From Catenulispora sp. EB89 (GTDB lineage: Bacteria; Actinomycetota; Actinomycetes; Streptomycetales; Catenulisporaceae), in NCBI RefSeq assembly GCF_041261445.1, contig NZ_JBGCCU010000039.1:28814-92813 (forward strand): DNA of 64,000 nt, given 5' to 3'. The translations under genes were made by a program, and so were the position numbers. Below are positions 37,746-46,365 of the stretch, piece after piece; the first letter of the stretch is position 1; the number at the start of each line of letters is the position of its first letter. The notes under the pieces are model-generated. The model was given only the letters and a program-made list of their open reading frames with translations, was not told the origin of the DNA and did no database searches.

Positions 37746-37777
37746 CCCGCACGAGCCCCGTTCCGGGTTCGTGCGGG
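37746..37777 (+). terminator. Intercistronic hairpin between gap and pgk
   Basis: CCCGCACGA (37746-37754) pairs with TCGTGCGGG (37769-37777), extended inward by GCCC/GGGT with one G-U pair, about 13 bp in all. It is followed by TTTCTCGTT. It may partly terminate or protect the gap mRNA, giving gap:pgk differential expression (inference). Confidence 0.6.
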
Positions 37778-37804
37778 TTTCTCGTTGACAGAGAAGAAGG
37801 ACTT

Positions 37805-38998
37805 ATGAAGACCCTCGACGACCTCGACGTCGCCGGCAAGAAGGTCCTGCTGCGCTCGGACCTGAACGTCCCGCTGGACGGGGACCGCATCACCGACGAC
37901 GGCCGCATCCGGGCCTCGGTCCCGACCATCAACGCGCTGCTGGACAAGGGCGCCCGGGTGATCATCACGGCGCACCTGGGCCGCCCCAAGGGCGAGCCGG
38001 ACCCGAAGTACAGCCTGGCCCCGGTGGCCAAGCGGCTCGGCGAGCTGCTGGACGTCCCGGTCACCTTCGCCTCCGACACCGTCGGGGAGTCCGCGCAGGC
38101 CGCGGTCGCCGCGATGACCGAGCGCTCGGTGGTGCTGCTGGAGAACGTCCGCTTCAACGCCGGCGAGACCGCCAAGGACGACGCCGCCCGCGGCGCGTTC
38201 GCCGCGCAGCTCGCGGCCCTGGCCGACGTGTTCGTCTCCGACGGCTTCGGCGCCGTGCACCGCAAGCACGCCTCGGTCTACGACATCGCCAAGCTCCTGC
38301 CCTCCGCCGCCGGCCTGCTGATCCAGACCGAGGTCGCGGTCCTGAAGAAGCTCACCGAGAACGTCGCGCGCCCCTACGCGGTGGTCCTGGGCGGCTCGAA
38401 GGTCTCCGACAAGCTCGCGGTCATCGAGAACCTGCTGGAGAAGGCCGACCGGATCCTGGTCGGCGGCGGCATGGTCTTCACCTTCCTGAAGGCGCAGGGC
38501 TACGAGGTCGGCCGCTCGCTGCTGGAGGAGGACCAGATCCCGACCGTGCGCGGCTACCTCCAGCGCGCGGCCGAGCGCGGCGTGGAGTTCGTGCTCCCGA
38601 TCGACATCATCGCGGCCACCGAGTTCTCCGCCACCGCCGAGCACGAGGTGGTCTCGGCCTCGGAGATCCCGGCCGACCGGCTGGGCCTGGACATCGGCCC
38701 GGAGTCCGGCAAGCTGTTCGCGAACAAGCTCTCCTCGGCCAAGACCATCTTCTGGAACGGCCCGATGGGCGTGTTCGAGATGGAGCCGTACGCCGGCGGC
38801 ACCCGCGCCGTCGCGCAGGGCCTGATCGACTCCGAGGCGTTCACCGTGGTCGGCGGCGGCGACTCGGCGGCCGCGGTGCGGCAGCTGGGCTTCGACGAGG
38901 CCGCGTTCGGCCACATCTCCACCGGCGGCGGCGCGAGCCTGGAGTACCTGGAGGGCAAGACCCTCCCGGGCCTGGCCGTGCTCGAGGAAGGGAAGTAG
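37805..38998 (+). CDS. pgk: Phosphoglycerate kinase
   Basis: 397 residues. N-terminal [15 protein letters not shown] substrate motif, AHLGRPKG, and the C-terminal nucleotide loop [10 protein letters not shown]. Makes ATP and 3-phosphoglycerate from 1,3-bisphosphoglycerate. AGAAGAAGG precedes the ATG by 4-5 nt. tpiA follows 6 bp downstream. Confidence 0.97.
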   Translation: MKTLDDLDVAGKKVLLRSDLNVPLDGDRITDDGRIRASVPTINALLDKGARVIITAHLGRPKGEPDPKYSLAPVAKRLGELLDVPVTFASDTVGESAQAAVAAMTERSVVLLENVRFNAGETAKDDAARGAFAAQLAALADVFVSDGFGAVHRKHASVYDIAKLLPSAAGLLIQTEVAVLKKLTENVARPYAVVLGGSKVSDKLAVIENLLEKADRILVGGGMVFTFLKAQGYEVGRSLLEEDQIPTVRGYLQRAAERGVEFVLPIDIIAATEFSATAEHEVVSASEIPADRLGLDIGPESGKLFANKLSSAKTIFWNGPMGVFEMEPYAGGTRAVAQGLIDSEAFTVVGGGDSAAAVRQLGFDEAAFGHISTGGGASLEYLEGKTLPGLAVLEEGK

Positions 38999-39004
38999 GT
39001 CTCC

Positions 39005-39796
39005 ATGGCTGAGCGTAAGCCGCTTATGGCCGGCAACTGGAAGATGAACCTCAACCACCTGGAGGCGATGAAGCACGTCCAGGAGCTGGCGTTCTCGCTG
39101 AACGACAAGGACTTCGACGCGGTCGACGTCGCGGTCCTGGTGCCGTTCACCGACATCCGCTCCGTCCAGACCCTGGTCCAGGGCGACAAGCTGCGGATCC
39201 AGTACGGCGCGCAGGACGTCTCCGAGCACCCCTCGGGCGCCTACACCGGCGACATCTCCGCGCCGATGCTGGCCAAGCTGGACTGCCACTACGTGGTGGT
39301 CGGCCACTCCGAGCGCCGCCAGTACCACGGCGAGACCGACGCGCTGGTCGCGGCCAAGGCCGTGATGGCGCGCAAGCACGGGATCACCCCGATCATCTGC
39401 GTCGGCGAGCACCTGGACGTCCGCAAGGAAGGCGCGCACGTGGCGCACTGCGTCGAGCAGACCCGCGGCTCCCTGGCCGGCCTGACCGCCGAGCAGGTCC
39501 AGGCCTCGGTCATCGCCTACGAGCCGGTCTGGGCGATCGGCACCGGCGAGGTCGCGACCCCCGAGGACGCCCAGGAGGTCTGCGCCGCGATCCGCGCGGA
39601 GCTGGCCGTCCTGTTCGACGAGAGCGTGGCGGCCAACACCCGCATCCTGTACGGCGGCTCGGTGAAGGGCGCCAACGCCGCCGAGCTGATGGCCCAGGCG
39701 GACATCGACGGCGCACTGGTCGGCGGGGCGTCACTGGACGCCGCGGACTTCACCCGCATCGTGCGTTTCCGCGATTCCGCAGTTGCCGCTGGCTGA
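39005..39796 (+). CDS. tpiA: Triosephosphate isomerase
   Basis: 263 residues. NWKMN with catalytic Lys13, His101 in VVVGHSERR, Glu173 in [11 protein letters not shown], and the phosphate loop YGGSV. Interconverts dihydroxyacetone phosphate and glyceraldehyde 3-phosphate. Tightly linked to pgk. Confidence 0.97.
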   Translation: MAERKPLMAGNWKMNLNHLEAMKHVQELAFSLNDKDFDAVDVAVLVPFTDIRSVQTLVQGDKLRIQYGAQDVSEHPSGAYTGDISAPMLAKLDCHYVVVGHSERRQYHGETDALVAAKAVMARKHGITPIICVGEHLDVRKEGAHVAHCVEQTRGSLAGLTAEQVQASVIAYEPVWAIGTGEVATPEDAQEVCAAIRAELAVLFDESVAANTRILYGGSVKGANAAELMAQADIDGALVGGASLDAADFTRIVRFRDSAVAAG

Positions 39797-39882
39797 GCGC
39801 CGCTTCCATTGCGTAATGTAGGGGGCGGGGTGCCCTGGCATCCCGTCCCTGTCCTTATCGGAAGAGCGAGTGGACCGCCGAA

Positions 39883-40128
39883 GTGACTCTTTACCAGTGG
39901 ATCGTCTCGGGTATCCTGACTGCGACCAGCCTGCTCCTCATCATGTCGGTGCTCCTGCACAAAGGTAAGGGCGGTGGCCTGTCCGACATGTTCGGCGGCG
40001 GCGTGTCCGGCGGCCTGCAGGGCTCCTCGGTGGTGGAGCGCAACCTGGACCGGATCAGCGTCGTCCTGTCGGTGATCTGGATCTCGTGCATCGTGGGGCT
40101 CGCGCTGCTCTACAAGCACAACGTCTGA
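39883..40128 (+). CDS. secG: Preprotein translocase subunit SecG
   Basis: 81 residues from a GTG. Two hydrophobic helices (about 5-24 and 57-75) flank the conserved glycine-rich loop (GKGGGLSDMFGGG). Partner of SecYE in protein export. Conserved position after tpiA; followed by a strong terminator that closes the glycolysis/secG unit. Confidence 0.95.
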   Translation: MTLYQWIVSGILTATSLLLIMSVLLHKGKGGGLSDMFGGGVSGGLQGSSVVERNLDRISVVLSVIWISCIVGLALLYKHNV

Positions 40129-40150
40129 ACGGCAGCAGGGTAGGAGTACT

Positions 40151-40188
40151 GGCGCCCGCCCGGATTCTTTCCGGGCCGGCGCCTTTTT
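40151..40188 (+). terminator. Rho-independent terminator after secG
   Basis: GGCGCC...CCCGGA (40151-40164) pairs with TCCGGG...GGCGCC (40170-40183) around a small central mismatch, followed immediately by TTTTTG. Confidence 0.88.
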
Positions 40189-40224
40189 GACCCTCACGCC
40201 ACGTCAGGGCGCACAGTAGGCGGC

Positions 40225-41037
40225 ATGAACGGCAAGCACATCGACGAGGGCATCGACGAGCGCACCGGCGAGTACACAGTAGGCGTCGCAGCCGACCTGA
40301 CCGGCATGTCGGTCCGCACCCTGCACTACTACGACCAGATCGGCCTCGCCCGCCCCAGCACCCGCAGCGCCGCCGGCTACCGCCTCTACACCGACGCCGA
40401 TCTGGCGGTGCTCCAGCGCGTCGCGTTCTACCGGGAGCTGGGCTTGGAGCTCGGCGACATCGCGGAGATCTTCGCCGCCCCGGATGCCACCGACGAGGAC
40501 CACCTGCGGCGGCAGCGCGAGCTGATCGAGCAGCGGATCGTCCGGTATCGCGGCATGCTCACGGTGATCGACAAGGAGCTGGCGGCGCGTGCCGTCGGCA
40601 TCGCGTTGACGCCGGGGGAGCGGCGGGAGGTGTTCGGGGAGGGGCAGTTCGTCGAGCGGCTGCTGGACCACGCCGCCGACGCCGAGCGGGAGTGGGGCGG
40701 CACGCCGGAGTTCGTGCAGCGTCGGCAGCGCACCGCGCGCTACGGGGAGCAGGACTGGCTGCGGCTGCGCGCCGAGCTGGCGGCGATCAACCAGGGGTTG
40801 GCCGACGCCATGGCGCGAGGCGTTCCGGCCGCGGATCCGGCGGCGACGGAGCTGGCCGAGCGGCTTCGGCTGCACACGGATCGGTGGTTCCACGACTGCG
40901 ACTACGAGACGCACCGGGAGCTGGCCGAGCACTACCGCGCGAACCGGCGCAGCGGACGGAACTACGACGACATGGTGCCGGGGCTGTCGCAGTACGTCCA
41001 CGACGCCATCGTGGCGAACTGTCGGCGGGTCGGCTGA
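40225..41037 (+). CDS. TipA-like MerR-family regulator with TipAS effector domain
   Basis: 270 residues. MerR helix-turn-helix at about 17-85 (YTVGVAADLTGMSVRTLHYY), coiled-coil dimerisation helix to about 125, and a C-terminal TipAS domain (HRELAEHYRANRR, DDMVPGLSQYVHDAI). TipA proteins bind thiopeptide or other cyclic antibiotics in the TipAS pocket and activate promoters, including their own. It starts an accessory block directly after secG. The target is unknown; no transporter is adjacent. Confidence 0.9.
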   Translation: MNGKHIDEGIDERTGEYTVGVAADLTGMSVRTLHYYDQIGLARPSTRSAAGYRLYTDADLAVLQRVAFYRELGLELGDIAEIFAAPDATDEDHLRRQRELIEQRIVRYRGMLTVIDKELAARAVGIALTPGERREVFGEGQFVERLLDHAADAEREWGGTPEFVQRRQRTARYGEQDWLRLRAELAAINQGLADAMARGVPAADPAATELAERLRLHTDRWFHDCDYETHRELAEHYRANRRSGRNYDDMVPGLSQYVHDAIVANCRRVG

Positions 41038-41056
41038 GGGGGAGTTGTCCGGCTGA

Positions 41057-41860
41057 TCAGCGTTCGCGCTCGCTGCCGTCGCCGTCGCCGTCGCTGTCGC
41101 CGACGTCGAGGAAATCCAGCAAAGCCGCAAGAAACGCAGGCTCCGCCACCGCCCGCCCATGATCCCCAGGCACCATCACCTTCGTCGCCCGCGGTAGCGC
41201 CACGACCAACTCGTCCACCGACTCAGCCCGCTCGTCCTCACTCCCCATCACCACAAGCGTGGGCACCTGCACACGCCCGAGCTCCGCCGCCGGCGTCGCC
41301 GCGAGCGAATCCAGCGCGTGCAGCAGCGCGACGGTGTCCATGCCCCCGCTCTCCAGCCACTGCGCAGTGCGCTCGTCCGCCGAGCCCGGCTCGAACGGCT
41401 CCGTCGCCGAGACGATCCGCCGCAGCATCCGCGCCACGCCGCCGCCGAAGCCCTCCACCTGCCTGAGCCCCTGGCCGCCGACCACCGCCCGGCGCGGCGT
41501 GGCGCCGCGGACCAGCATCCGCACCACGATCCGCGCGCCGAGGGAGTACCCGCCGAGGTCGTAGTCGGCTCCCGCCAACCCGAGGTGGTCCAGCAGCGCG
41601 AGCGCGTCGTCGGTGAGGACGTCGCTCGGGTAGGCGGCGGCGTCGTGCGGCTTGTCGCTGCTGCCGTGGCCGCGGAAGTCGGGCAGGATCACGTGGTGCC
41701 CGTGGGCCGCGATCGTGGCGGCACGCTCGTCACGGAGCCACAGTGTGCTGTCGCCGAGTGCGCCGTGCAGGAGCAGCAGGGGTCTGCCCTCGCCGAGCTC
41801 GCGGTAGGCGAGGCGGACTCCGTCGTGGGCCGGGAAGAAGGACACTGTGGGGTTGGACAT
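41057..41860 (-). CDS. Alpha/beta hydrolase
   Basis: 267 residues. Oxyanion motif LLLLHGALGDS, nucleophile Ser in GGYSLGAR, Asp in VMGSEDE and His in VPGDHGRA: a full triad. It probably hydrolyses an ester, lactone or haloperoxidase-type substrate. The C-terminus has a Asp/Gly/Ser tail (DSDGDGDGSERER) from 6-bp repeats. Leaderless: TACGCT (41868-41873, minus strand) lies 7 nt before the ATG. Convergent with the TipA-like gene. Confidence 0.9.
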   Translation of the reverse strand: MSNPTVSFFPAHDGVRLAYRELGEGRPLLLLHGALGDSTLWLRDERAATIAAHGHHVILPDFRGHGSSDKPHDAAAYPSDVLTDDALALLDHLGLAGADYDLGGYSLGARIVVRMLVRGATPRRAVVGGQGLRQVEGFGGGVARMLRRIVSATEPFEPGSADERTAQWLESGGMDTVALLHALDSLAATPAAELGRVQVPTLVVMGSEDERAESVDELVVALPRATKVMVPGDHGRAVAEPAFLAALLDFLDVGDSDGDGDGSERER

Positions 41861-41953
41861 GTGCGGGAGCGTATACCGGCCCGCCCGACTGTTCCGCCGA
41901 CGTCCGGCCAAGCGTGAAAGCGATCTGTAAGTGCCCGCATACACACTGGCTGC

Positions 41954-42376
41954 ATGATGAGTACCAGGATCGCCGCCAGCCTCTTCGTCGCCGTCGCAAG
42001 CCTCGGCGGCGTCGCCGCGCTCGCCGCTCCCGCCTCCGCGGCTCCGGCGGCTCCAGCGGCTTCGGAGGCTTCAGCCGCCTCGGGCAGCTGCTACTTCTAC
42101 GACAACCTGAACAATCAGCCGGGCGCCTGCGCCGATGAGACCACCAACTACTTCGAGGGGAACGTCGGCGTCTGGAACGACCCGAACGACCCCACCACGC
42201 AGGTCGCCACCGGCACGGCCGGGCAAGTCTTCAAGAGCATCGACTACGTCTCCAACGGCCGGTCGACGACCTGCGACAACGGCGTGACCACGACGTACTG
42301 GTACCACGGCATCGACGCGGTGAGCAGGCAGACCGGCTGGGTCCCCGACTGCTACCTCAACGGCGAGCCCAGCTGA
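41954..42376 (+). CDS. Small secreted protein with SH3-like fold
   Basis: 140 residues. Signal peptide at about 1-30 (RIAASLFVAVASLGGVAALA), a short Ala/Pro/Ser repeat, then about 95 residues with four Cys, two YxxN-like aromatic motifs and a WVPDCYLNGE end typical of bacterial SH3-like wall-associated modules. Function unknown. Either of the two adjacent ATGs may be used. Confidence 0.72.
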   Translation: MMSTRIAASLFVAVASLGGVAALAAPASAAPAAPAASEASAASGSCYFYDNLNNQPGACADETTNYFEGNVGVWNDPNDPTTQVATGTAGQVFKSIDYVSNGRSTTCDNGVTTTYWYHGIDAVSRQTGWVPDCYLNGEPS

Positions 42377-42390
42377 CGAAGGAGCACGCA

Positions 42391-42417
42391 GGAGGGCCGA
42401 AGGAACGGCCCTCCTTT
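42391..42417 (+). terminator. Terminator after the secreted protein gene
   Basis: GGAGGGCCG (42391-42399), loop AAGGAA, CGGCCCTCC (42406-42414), then TTT. Confidence 0.75.
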
Positions 42418-42465
42418 CCCATCGAATTCCATCAAACCAAGTAGTACGTCCGGCTAACCCTCCGC

Positions 42466-43353
42466 CTACTCCGCACCCGCGAAGTAGTGCCCCGCATCGA
42501 TGTCCGCGATCAGCCCCGGCTCCTGCGGCTCCCACCCCAGCAGCTCGCGCGTCGCGGCGTTCGGCATCGTGATGTCCATGGCGGCGAACGGGAACCCGGC
42601 GAAGTGCTCCGCGACCCGCTCTGCGGGCACGCTGACCGCCGGCACATCAAGGTGCCGCGCGATAGCCTCCGCGACATCCCGCACCGCGATCCCCTCCTCG
42701 GCCGCGGCGAACAGCTGCGTCCCGGCCGGGGCTTTGTCCAGGGCCAGCCGGTAGAGGCGCGCGACGTCCAGCAGGTGACCGGCCGGCCAGCGGTTCGCAC
42801 CGTCGCCGACATACCCCGAGACGCCGCGTTCCCGAGCGATGCGGATCATCTGCGGGATGAACCCGTGCTTGTCGCGGGAGCTGTGAGTGGCCGACGGGAT
42901 GGCCATGAAGATGGTGTGTACGCCGCGCTCGGTGTACTCCTCCAGCGCTGTGGTGACGATCGAGCGCGGGTTCGCCGCGAAGGCGGCGTCGCGCTGCGCG
43001 TCGCCGGTGCGGCGGATGCCGATGCCGACGAGGATCTTGCCGGTGCCGACCAGCGCGTCGCCGAAGGCGCGGATGACGCTCAGGTCGGTGGCGGCGGCGT
43101 CGGGGAAGCGGCCGGCCGCGATGGTGGCGTGGTCGAAGGCCAGGTGGACGACGGCGTCGGCCTCGGTGGCCGCGGCCTGGAGCAGGTCCAGGTCGGTCAT
43201 GTCGCCGCGCCGGACCTCGGCGCCCATCGCGGCGACCGCGGCGGCCGAGGCGTCGGACCGCGCCAGGCCCGTGACCTGGTGTCCGGCCTGCAGAAGTTCG
43301 GGGACGACGGCGGAGCCGATGTAGCCGCTGGCGCCGGTGACGAAGATGCGCAT
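42466..43353 (-). CDS. NAD(P)-dependent oxidoreductase of the extended/atypical SDR family
   Basis: 295 residues from the ATG at 43351-43353 (GGGAG 7 nt upstream). NAD(P)-binding TGASGYIGSAV at residues 7-17, HLAFDH in the middle strand, and the atypical catalytic region lacking a clear YxxxK, as in NmrA/HSCARG-like and 3-beta-HSD-related SDRs. It is divergent from a TetR gene, and two palindromic operators lie between them, so it is the likely target of that repressor. Confidence 0.88.
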   Translation of the reverse strand: MRIFVTGASGYIGSAVVPELLQAGHQVTGLARSDASAAAVAAMGAEVRRGDMTDLDLLQAAATEADAVVHLAFDHATIAAGRFPDAAATDLSVIRAFGDALVGTGKILVGIGIRRTGDAQRDAAFAANPRSIVTTALEEYTERGVHTIFMAIPSATHSSRDKHGFIPQMIRIARERGVSGYVGDGANRWPAGHLLDVARLYRLALDKAPAGTQLFAAAEEGIAVRDVAEAIARHLDVPAVSVPAERVAEHFAGFPFAAMDITMPNAATRELLGWEPQEPGLIADIDAGHYFAGAE

Positions 43354-43372
43354 GGGGACTCCCGGGGGAAAG

Positions 43373-43431
43373 TGATGTGACTCGGTAACGTCACTACGAC
43401 TGTAGCGCAGTGATGTGACCAAGTCACATCA
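43373..43431. promoter_or_regulatory. Two TetR operators between SDR and TetR genes
   Basis: A perfect 9-bp inverted repeat, TGATGTGAC at 43411-43419 and GTCACATCA at 43423-43431 (3-bp spacer), lies just upstream of a TAGGCT -10 for the TetR gene. A second copy at 43373-43393 (TGATGTGAC, 3 bp, GTAACGTCA) matches 7 of 9 in the right arm and lies next to the SDR start. Their left ends are 38 bp apart. Confidence 0.8.
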
Positions 43432-43445
43432 ACTAGGCTGTCCCC

Positions 43446-44039
43446 ATGGCCCGATGGGAACCGAACGCACGCGAACGCCTGGTCCGCGCCGCCGTCGACC
43501 TGTTCACGGAGCAGGGCTACGACGCGACCACCGTCACCCAGATCGCCGAGCGGGCCGGCGGCCTGACGAAGACCACCTTCTTCCGCCACTTCCCGGACAA
43601 GCGCGAGGTCCTGTTCGCCGGCCAGGAGCTCCACGCCCGCCTACTCGCCGAAGCCCTCGCCGCCGCCCCACCGGACGCCACACCCCTGACCGCGGTCGGG
43701 TCCGCCCTCGACGCACTGGCAGGCTCGTTCCACGAGGACCGCCGCGAACTCGGCGCGAAGCTGTTGGTGCTGATCGCCGGCAACACGGAGATCCAGGAAC
43801 GCTCGGCGTTCAAGCACGCCATCCTCACCGCAGCCATCACCGACGGCCTGCGCAAGCGCGGCGTCGCCGACCAGATCGCGGCGCTGGCGGCGGAGGTGGG
43901 GATGCTGGCCTTCGACGAGGCCTTCGCGCGCTGGGTCGCTTCGACGGATCCGTCCGCTCCAGCCGACCGCCGCAGCCTGGTCGACTACACGCGGCAAGCC
44001 CTCGCAGAGCTGCGCGAAGCGGCAGCAGCGCTCGACTGA
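43446..44039 (+). CDS. TetR-family transcriptional regulator
   Basis: 197 residues. Helix-turn-helix at about 10-57 (AAVDLFTEQGYDATTVTQIA, GLTKTTFFRHFPDKREVLF), all-helical ligand domain after. Probably represses itself and the divergent SDR through the operators at 43373-43431. Leaderless: TAGGCT at 43434-43439, 6 nt, ATG. Ligand unknown. Confidence 0.92.
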   Translation: MARWEPNARERLVRAAVDLFTEQGYDATTVTQIAERAGGLTKTTFFRHFPDKREVLFAGQELHARLLAEALAAAPPDATPLTAVGSALDALAGSFHEDRRELGAKLLVLIAGNTEIQERSAFKHAILTAAITDGLRKRGVADQIAALAAEVGMLAFDEAFARWVASTDPSAPADRRSLVDYTRQALAELREAAAALD

Positions 44040-44067
44040 GTACGAGCACTGAACATCGAGCGTTAAC

Positions 44068-44141
44068 GCCGCCGCCTCCCGAACCTCGGGAGACGGCGGC
44101 CCGCCCGGGACGAGGGATGAACCCGGGCGTGCGGCGGGCCT
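44068..44141 (+). terminator. Two consecutive hairpins after the TetR gene
   Basis: First hairpin 44068-44100: 15-nt arms with one mismatch and an ACC loop (right arm TCGGGAGACGGCGGC). Second, 44099-44141: GGCCCGC and CCCGGG blocks with their complements. Neither has a T-run. They probably insulate the regulator from the ABC operon. Confidence 0.6.
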
Positions 44142-44500
44142 GCTGATGGGGGTGGGGGACCCGCCGCCGGTGGTGCCGATCGTGAAGCCCTCGCGTCGCG
44201 AGGCGGAATGCGACCGCGAACGCCCGGTTCCGGCCCCGGGCGCCAAGTCGCCGTTGCCGATTGTGAACTTTTCACGGCCGTTCAACAAGGGTGCCCGCAG
44301 ATCTTTCCGGGTCGTGACCGGATCGTGATCCCAAATGCCCCAAACGTGCTCTGACCAGGCGTGAGCTAAATGAGCAGAACCCTTTCCAACGCACATATCG
44401 CGGCTTAGCGACGAAACGAAGACGTAACACAGGTCACGTCCTAGCGTCTGCATTCCGTACCCCGGAACGAAACCCCGATATGAGAAAAGGAGCGGATTCG
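44142..44500. other. Intergenic leader region of an ABC importer operon
   Basis: About 360 bp without a gene. From 44260 it becomes less GC-rich. A TAGCGT -10 candidate lies near 44443. I looked for a TPP or other known riboswitch core and saw none. The final AAAAGGAG (44484-44491) is the ribosome site of the ATPase gene. Confidence 0.4.
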
Positions 44501-45361
44501 ATGGCTGCACGAAGCGCTTCCGCGACAGCCCCGGCCGCCGGCCGAACCGATCGGGAGAACGCTCGCATCGAGATCACCGGCGTCACCAAGCGGTTCCTCA
44601 CACCGTCCGGCGACGCTTTCACGGCCCTGCGCGACGTCTCCTTCACCGTCGAGCCCGGCCAGTTCTGCGCCGTCGTCGGACCCACCGGCTGCGGCAAGTC
44701 CACCACGCTCGGCCTGGTCGCGGGCCTGGACAAGCCCAGCGAGGGCTCGGTCAGGGTCGGCGGCAGGGAAGTCACCGGCATCACCGACGGCACGAGCTTC
44801 ATGTTCCAGGCCGACGCGCTGCTGCCGTGGAAGACGGTGCTCGGGAACGTCGCCATGGGCCCGATCTTCAAGGGCGCCAACAAGAAGGACGCGCAGGCGC
44901 TGGCCCGCGACTGGATCCGCCGCGTCGGCCTGGCCGGCTTCGAGGAGCACCACCCGCACCAGCTGTCCGGCGGTATGCGCAAGCGCGTCGCGATGGCCGC
45001 CGCGCTGATCAACGAGCCGTCGATCCTGATGATGGACGAGCCGTTCGGGGCGCTGGACGTGCAGACCAAGGCGATCATGTCGAACGAGCTGCTCGGGCTG
45101 TGGGAGCAGCTGCGCCCCTCAGTGCTCTTCATCACCCACGACCTCGAGGAGGCCGTGGCGCTGGCCGACCGCGTCGTGGTGCTGTCCGCGGGCCCCGGGA
45201 CCGTCAAGGAGATCTTCGACATCGACCTGCCGCGGCCGCGCGGCTCGGTGCAGGAGATCCGCTTCGACACGCGGTTCCTCGAACTCCACCACCAGATCTG
45301 GGAGACGCTGCGCGAAGAGGTCGAGCGCTCCTACGCACGCACGACGGGAGAGAAGGCATGA
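44501..45361 (+). CDS. ABC importer ATPase, nitrate/sulfonate/taurine type
   Basis: 286 residues. Walker A GPTGCGKST near 67, Q-loop MFQADALLPWKT, signature LSGGMRKR near 163, Walker B LMMDEPFGALD and switch His in ITHDLEEA. This matches the SsuB/TauB/NrtD group. I chose the ATG at 44501 because AAAAGGAG is 8-9 nt upstream; an ATG at 44480 lies before it. First gene of an ATPase-permease-binding protein operon (ATGA overlap with the permease). Confidence 0.92.
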   Translation: MAARSASATAPAAGRTDRENARIEITGVTKRFLTPSGDAFTALRDVSFTVEPGQFCAVVGPTGCGKSTTLGLVAGLDKPSEGSVRVGGREVTGITDGTSFMFQADALLPWKTVLGNVAMGPIFKGANKKDAQALARDWIRRVGLAGFEEHHPHQLSGGMRKRVAMAAALINEPSILMMDEPFGALDVQTKAIMSNELLGLWEQLRPSVLFITHDLEEAVALADRVVVLSAGPGTVKEIFDIDLPRPRGSVQEIRFDTRFLELHHQIWETLREEVERSYARTTGEKA

Positions 45362-46236
45362 GCGCGGACACCTTGGCGTCCACGTCGGTCCAGCCGGCCA
45401 CCAAGCGCCGCGGGCTGAGCATCCGCCGCAAGCGCAAGCTCAAGATCCACGCGGCCCAGATCGGCTTCGCCGTCGTGATGCTCGGCGGCTGGCAGCTGTT
45501 CGCGACGAACAAGTGGCTCGGGGTGGACCCGTTCACCTACGGCAAGCCGACCCTGATCTGGGACAGCCTTTACGCCTACTTCACCAAGGGCGACCAGGCC
45601 ACCGAGTTCGGCTCGTACTGGCTGCAGATCGAGACGACGCTGCGCGAGGCGGGGCTCGGCTTCCTGCTGGGCACCACGGTCGGTGTCGTGCTCGGTGTCC
45701 TGCTCGGCATGAACCGCTTCCTCGCCGAGGTCATGGACCCGTACATCAAGATCTTCAACTCCATCCCGCGCATCGTGCTCGGCGAGATCTTCCTGGTCGC
45801 GCTGGGCCTGGGCGAACTCCCGCACCTGCTGCTCGCCGCGGTCCTGGTGTTCTTCGTGGTCTTCTTCAACGCCTTCCAGGGCGTCCGCGAGGTCGACCGC
45901 AACATCCTGGCCAACGCCAAGGTGCTCGGCGCGAAGCGGTTGGCGATCGTCCGGCACGTGATCCTGCCCTCGGCGCTCACCTGGATCATCGCCAGCCTGC
46001 ACAGCGCCTTCGGCTTCGCGCTCACCGGCGCGATCGTCGGCGAGGTCATCGGCGCGCAGCGCGGCCTGGGCCTGGTCATCGCCACCGACCAGGGCAAGTT
46101 CGACTCCAACGGCGTGTACGCCACGATGCTCGTCATCGCGGTCCTCGCGCTGGTCGCCGAGTGGATCATCACCCAGGTCGAACACCGGCTGCTGTCCTGG
46201 CGCCCGCCGTCGCCGTCGGAGACCGCGTCGATCTGA
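45358..46236 (+). CDS. ABC importer permease, nitrate/sulfonate type
   Basis: 292 residues, about six membrane helices after a basic cytoplasmic start (RRKRKLKIH). The cytoplasmic EAA loop reads NAKVLGAKRLAIVRHVILPSA split by the conserved Gly, contacting the ATPase. BPD_transp_1 family, SsuC-like. ATGA overlap with the ATPase gene; the binding protein follows 129 bp downstream. Confidence 0.92.
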   Translation: MSADTLASTSVQPATKRRGLSIRRKRKLKIHAAQIGFAVVMLGGWQLFATNKWLGVDPFTYGKPTLIWDSLYAYFTKGDQATEFGSYWLQIETTLREAGLGFLLGTTVGVVLGVLLGMNRFLAEVMDPYIKIFNSIPRIVLGEIFLVALGLGELPHLLLAAVLVFFVVFFNAFQGVREVDRNILANAKVLGAKRLAIVRHVILPSALTWIIASLHSAFGFALTGAIVGEVIGAQRGLGLVIATDQGKFDSNGVYATMLVIAVLALVAEWIITQVEHRLLSWRPPSPSETASI

Positions 46237-46365
46237 TCCGGCGCCGGTCCTGATTCTGCTCCGGTCCTGATTTCGCACCGTTCACCACCACCGTCCGCGG
46301 GTTCCCTCGCCGGCGGATCCCCACCCCGAATCCCCACCCCGAATCCAGCGAAAGGTACGTCAGCC

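Noticed and set aside
44142..44500. Riboswitch upstream of the ABC importer (TPP, SAM or other)
   Set aside because: No conserved riboswitch core recognised; only generic hairpins and a promoter-like sequence.
46237..46365. Direct repeats (CCCACCCCGAATCC) before the binding-protein gene
   Set aside because: Only two to three short copies; too little to call an operator or functional repeat.
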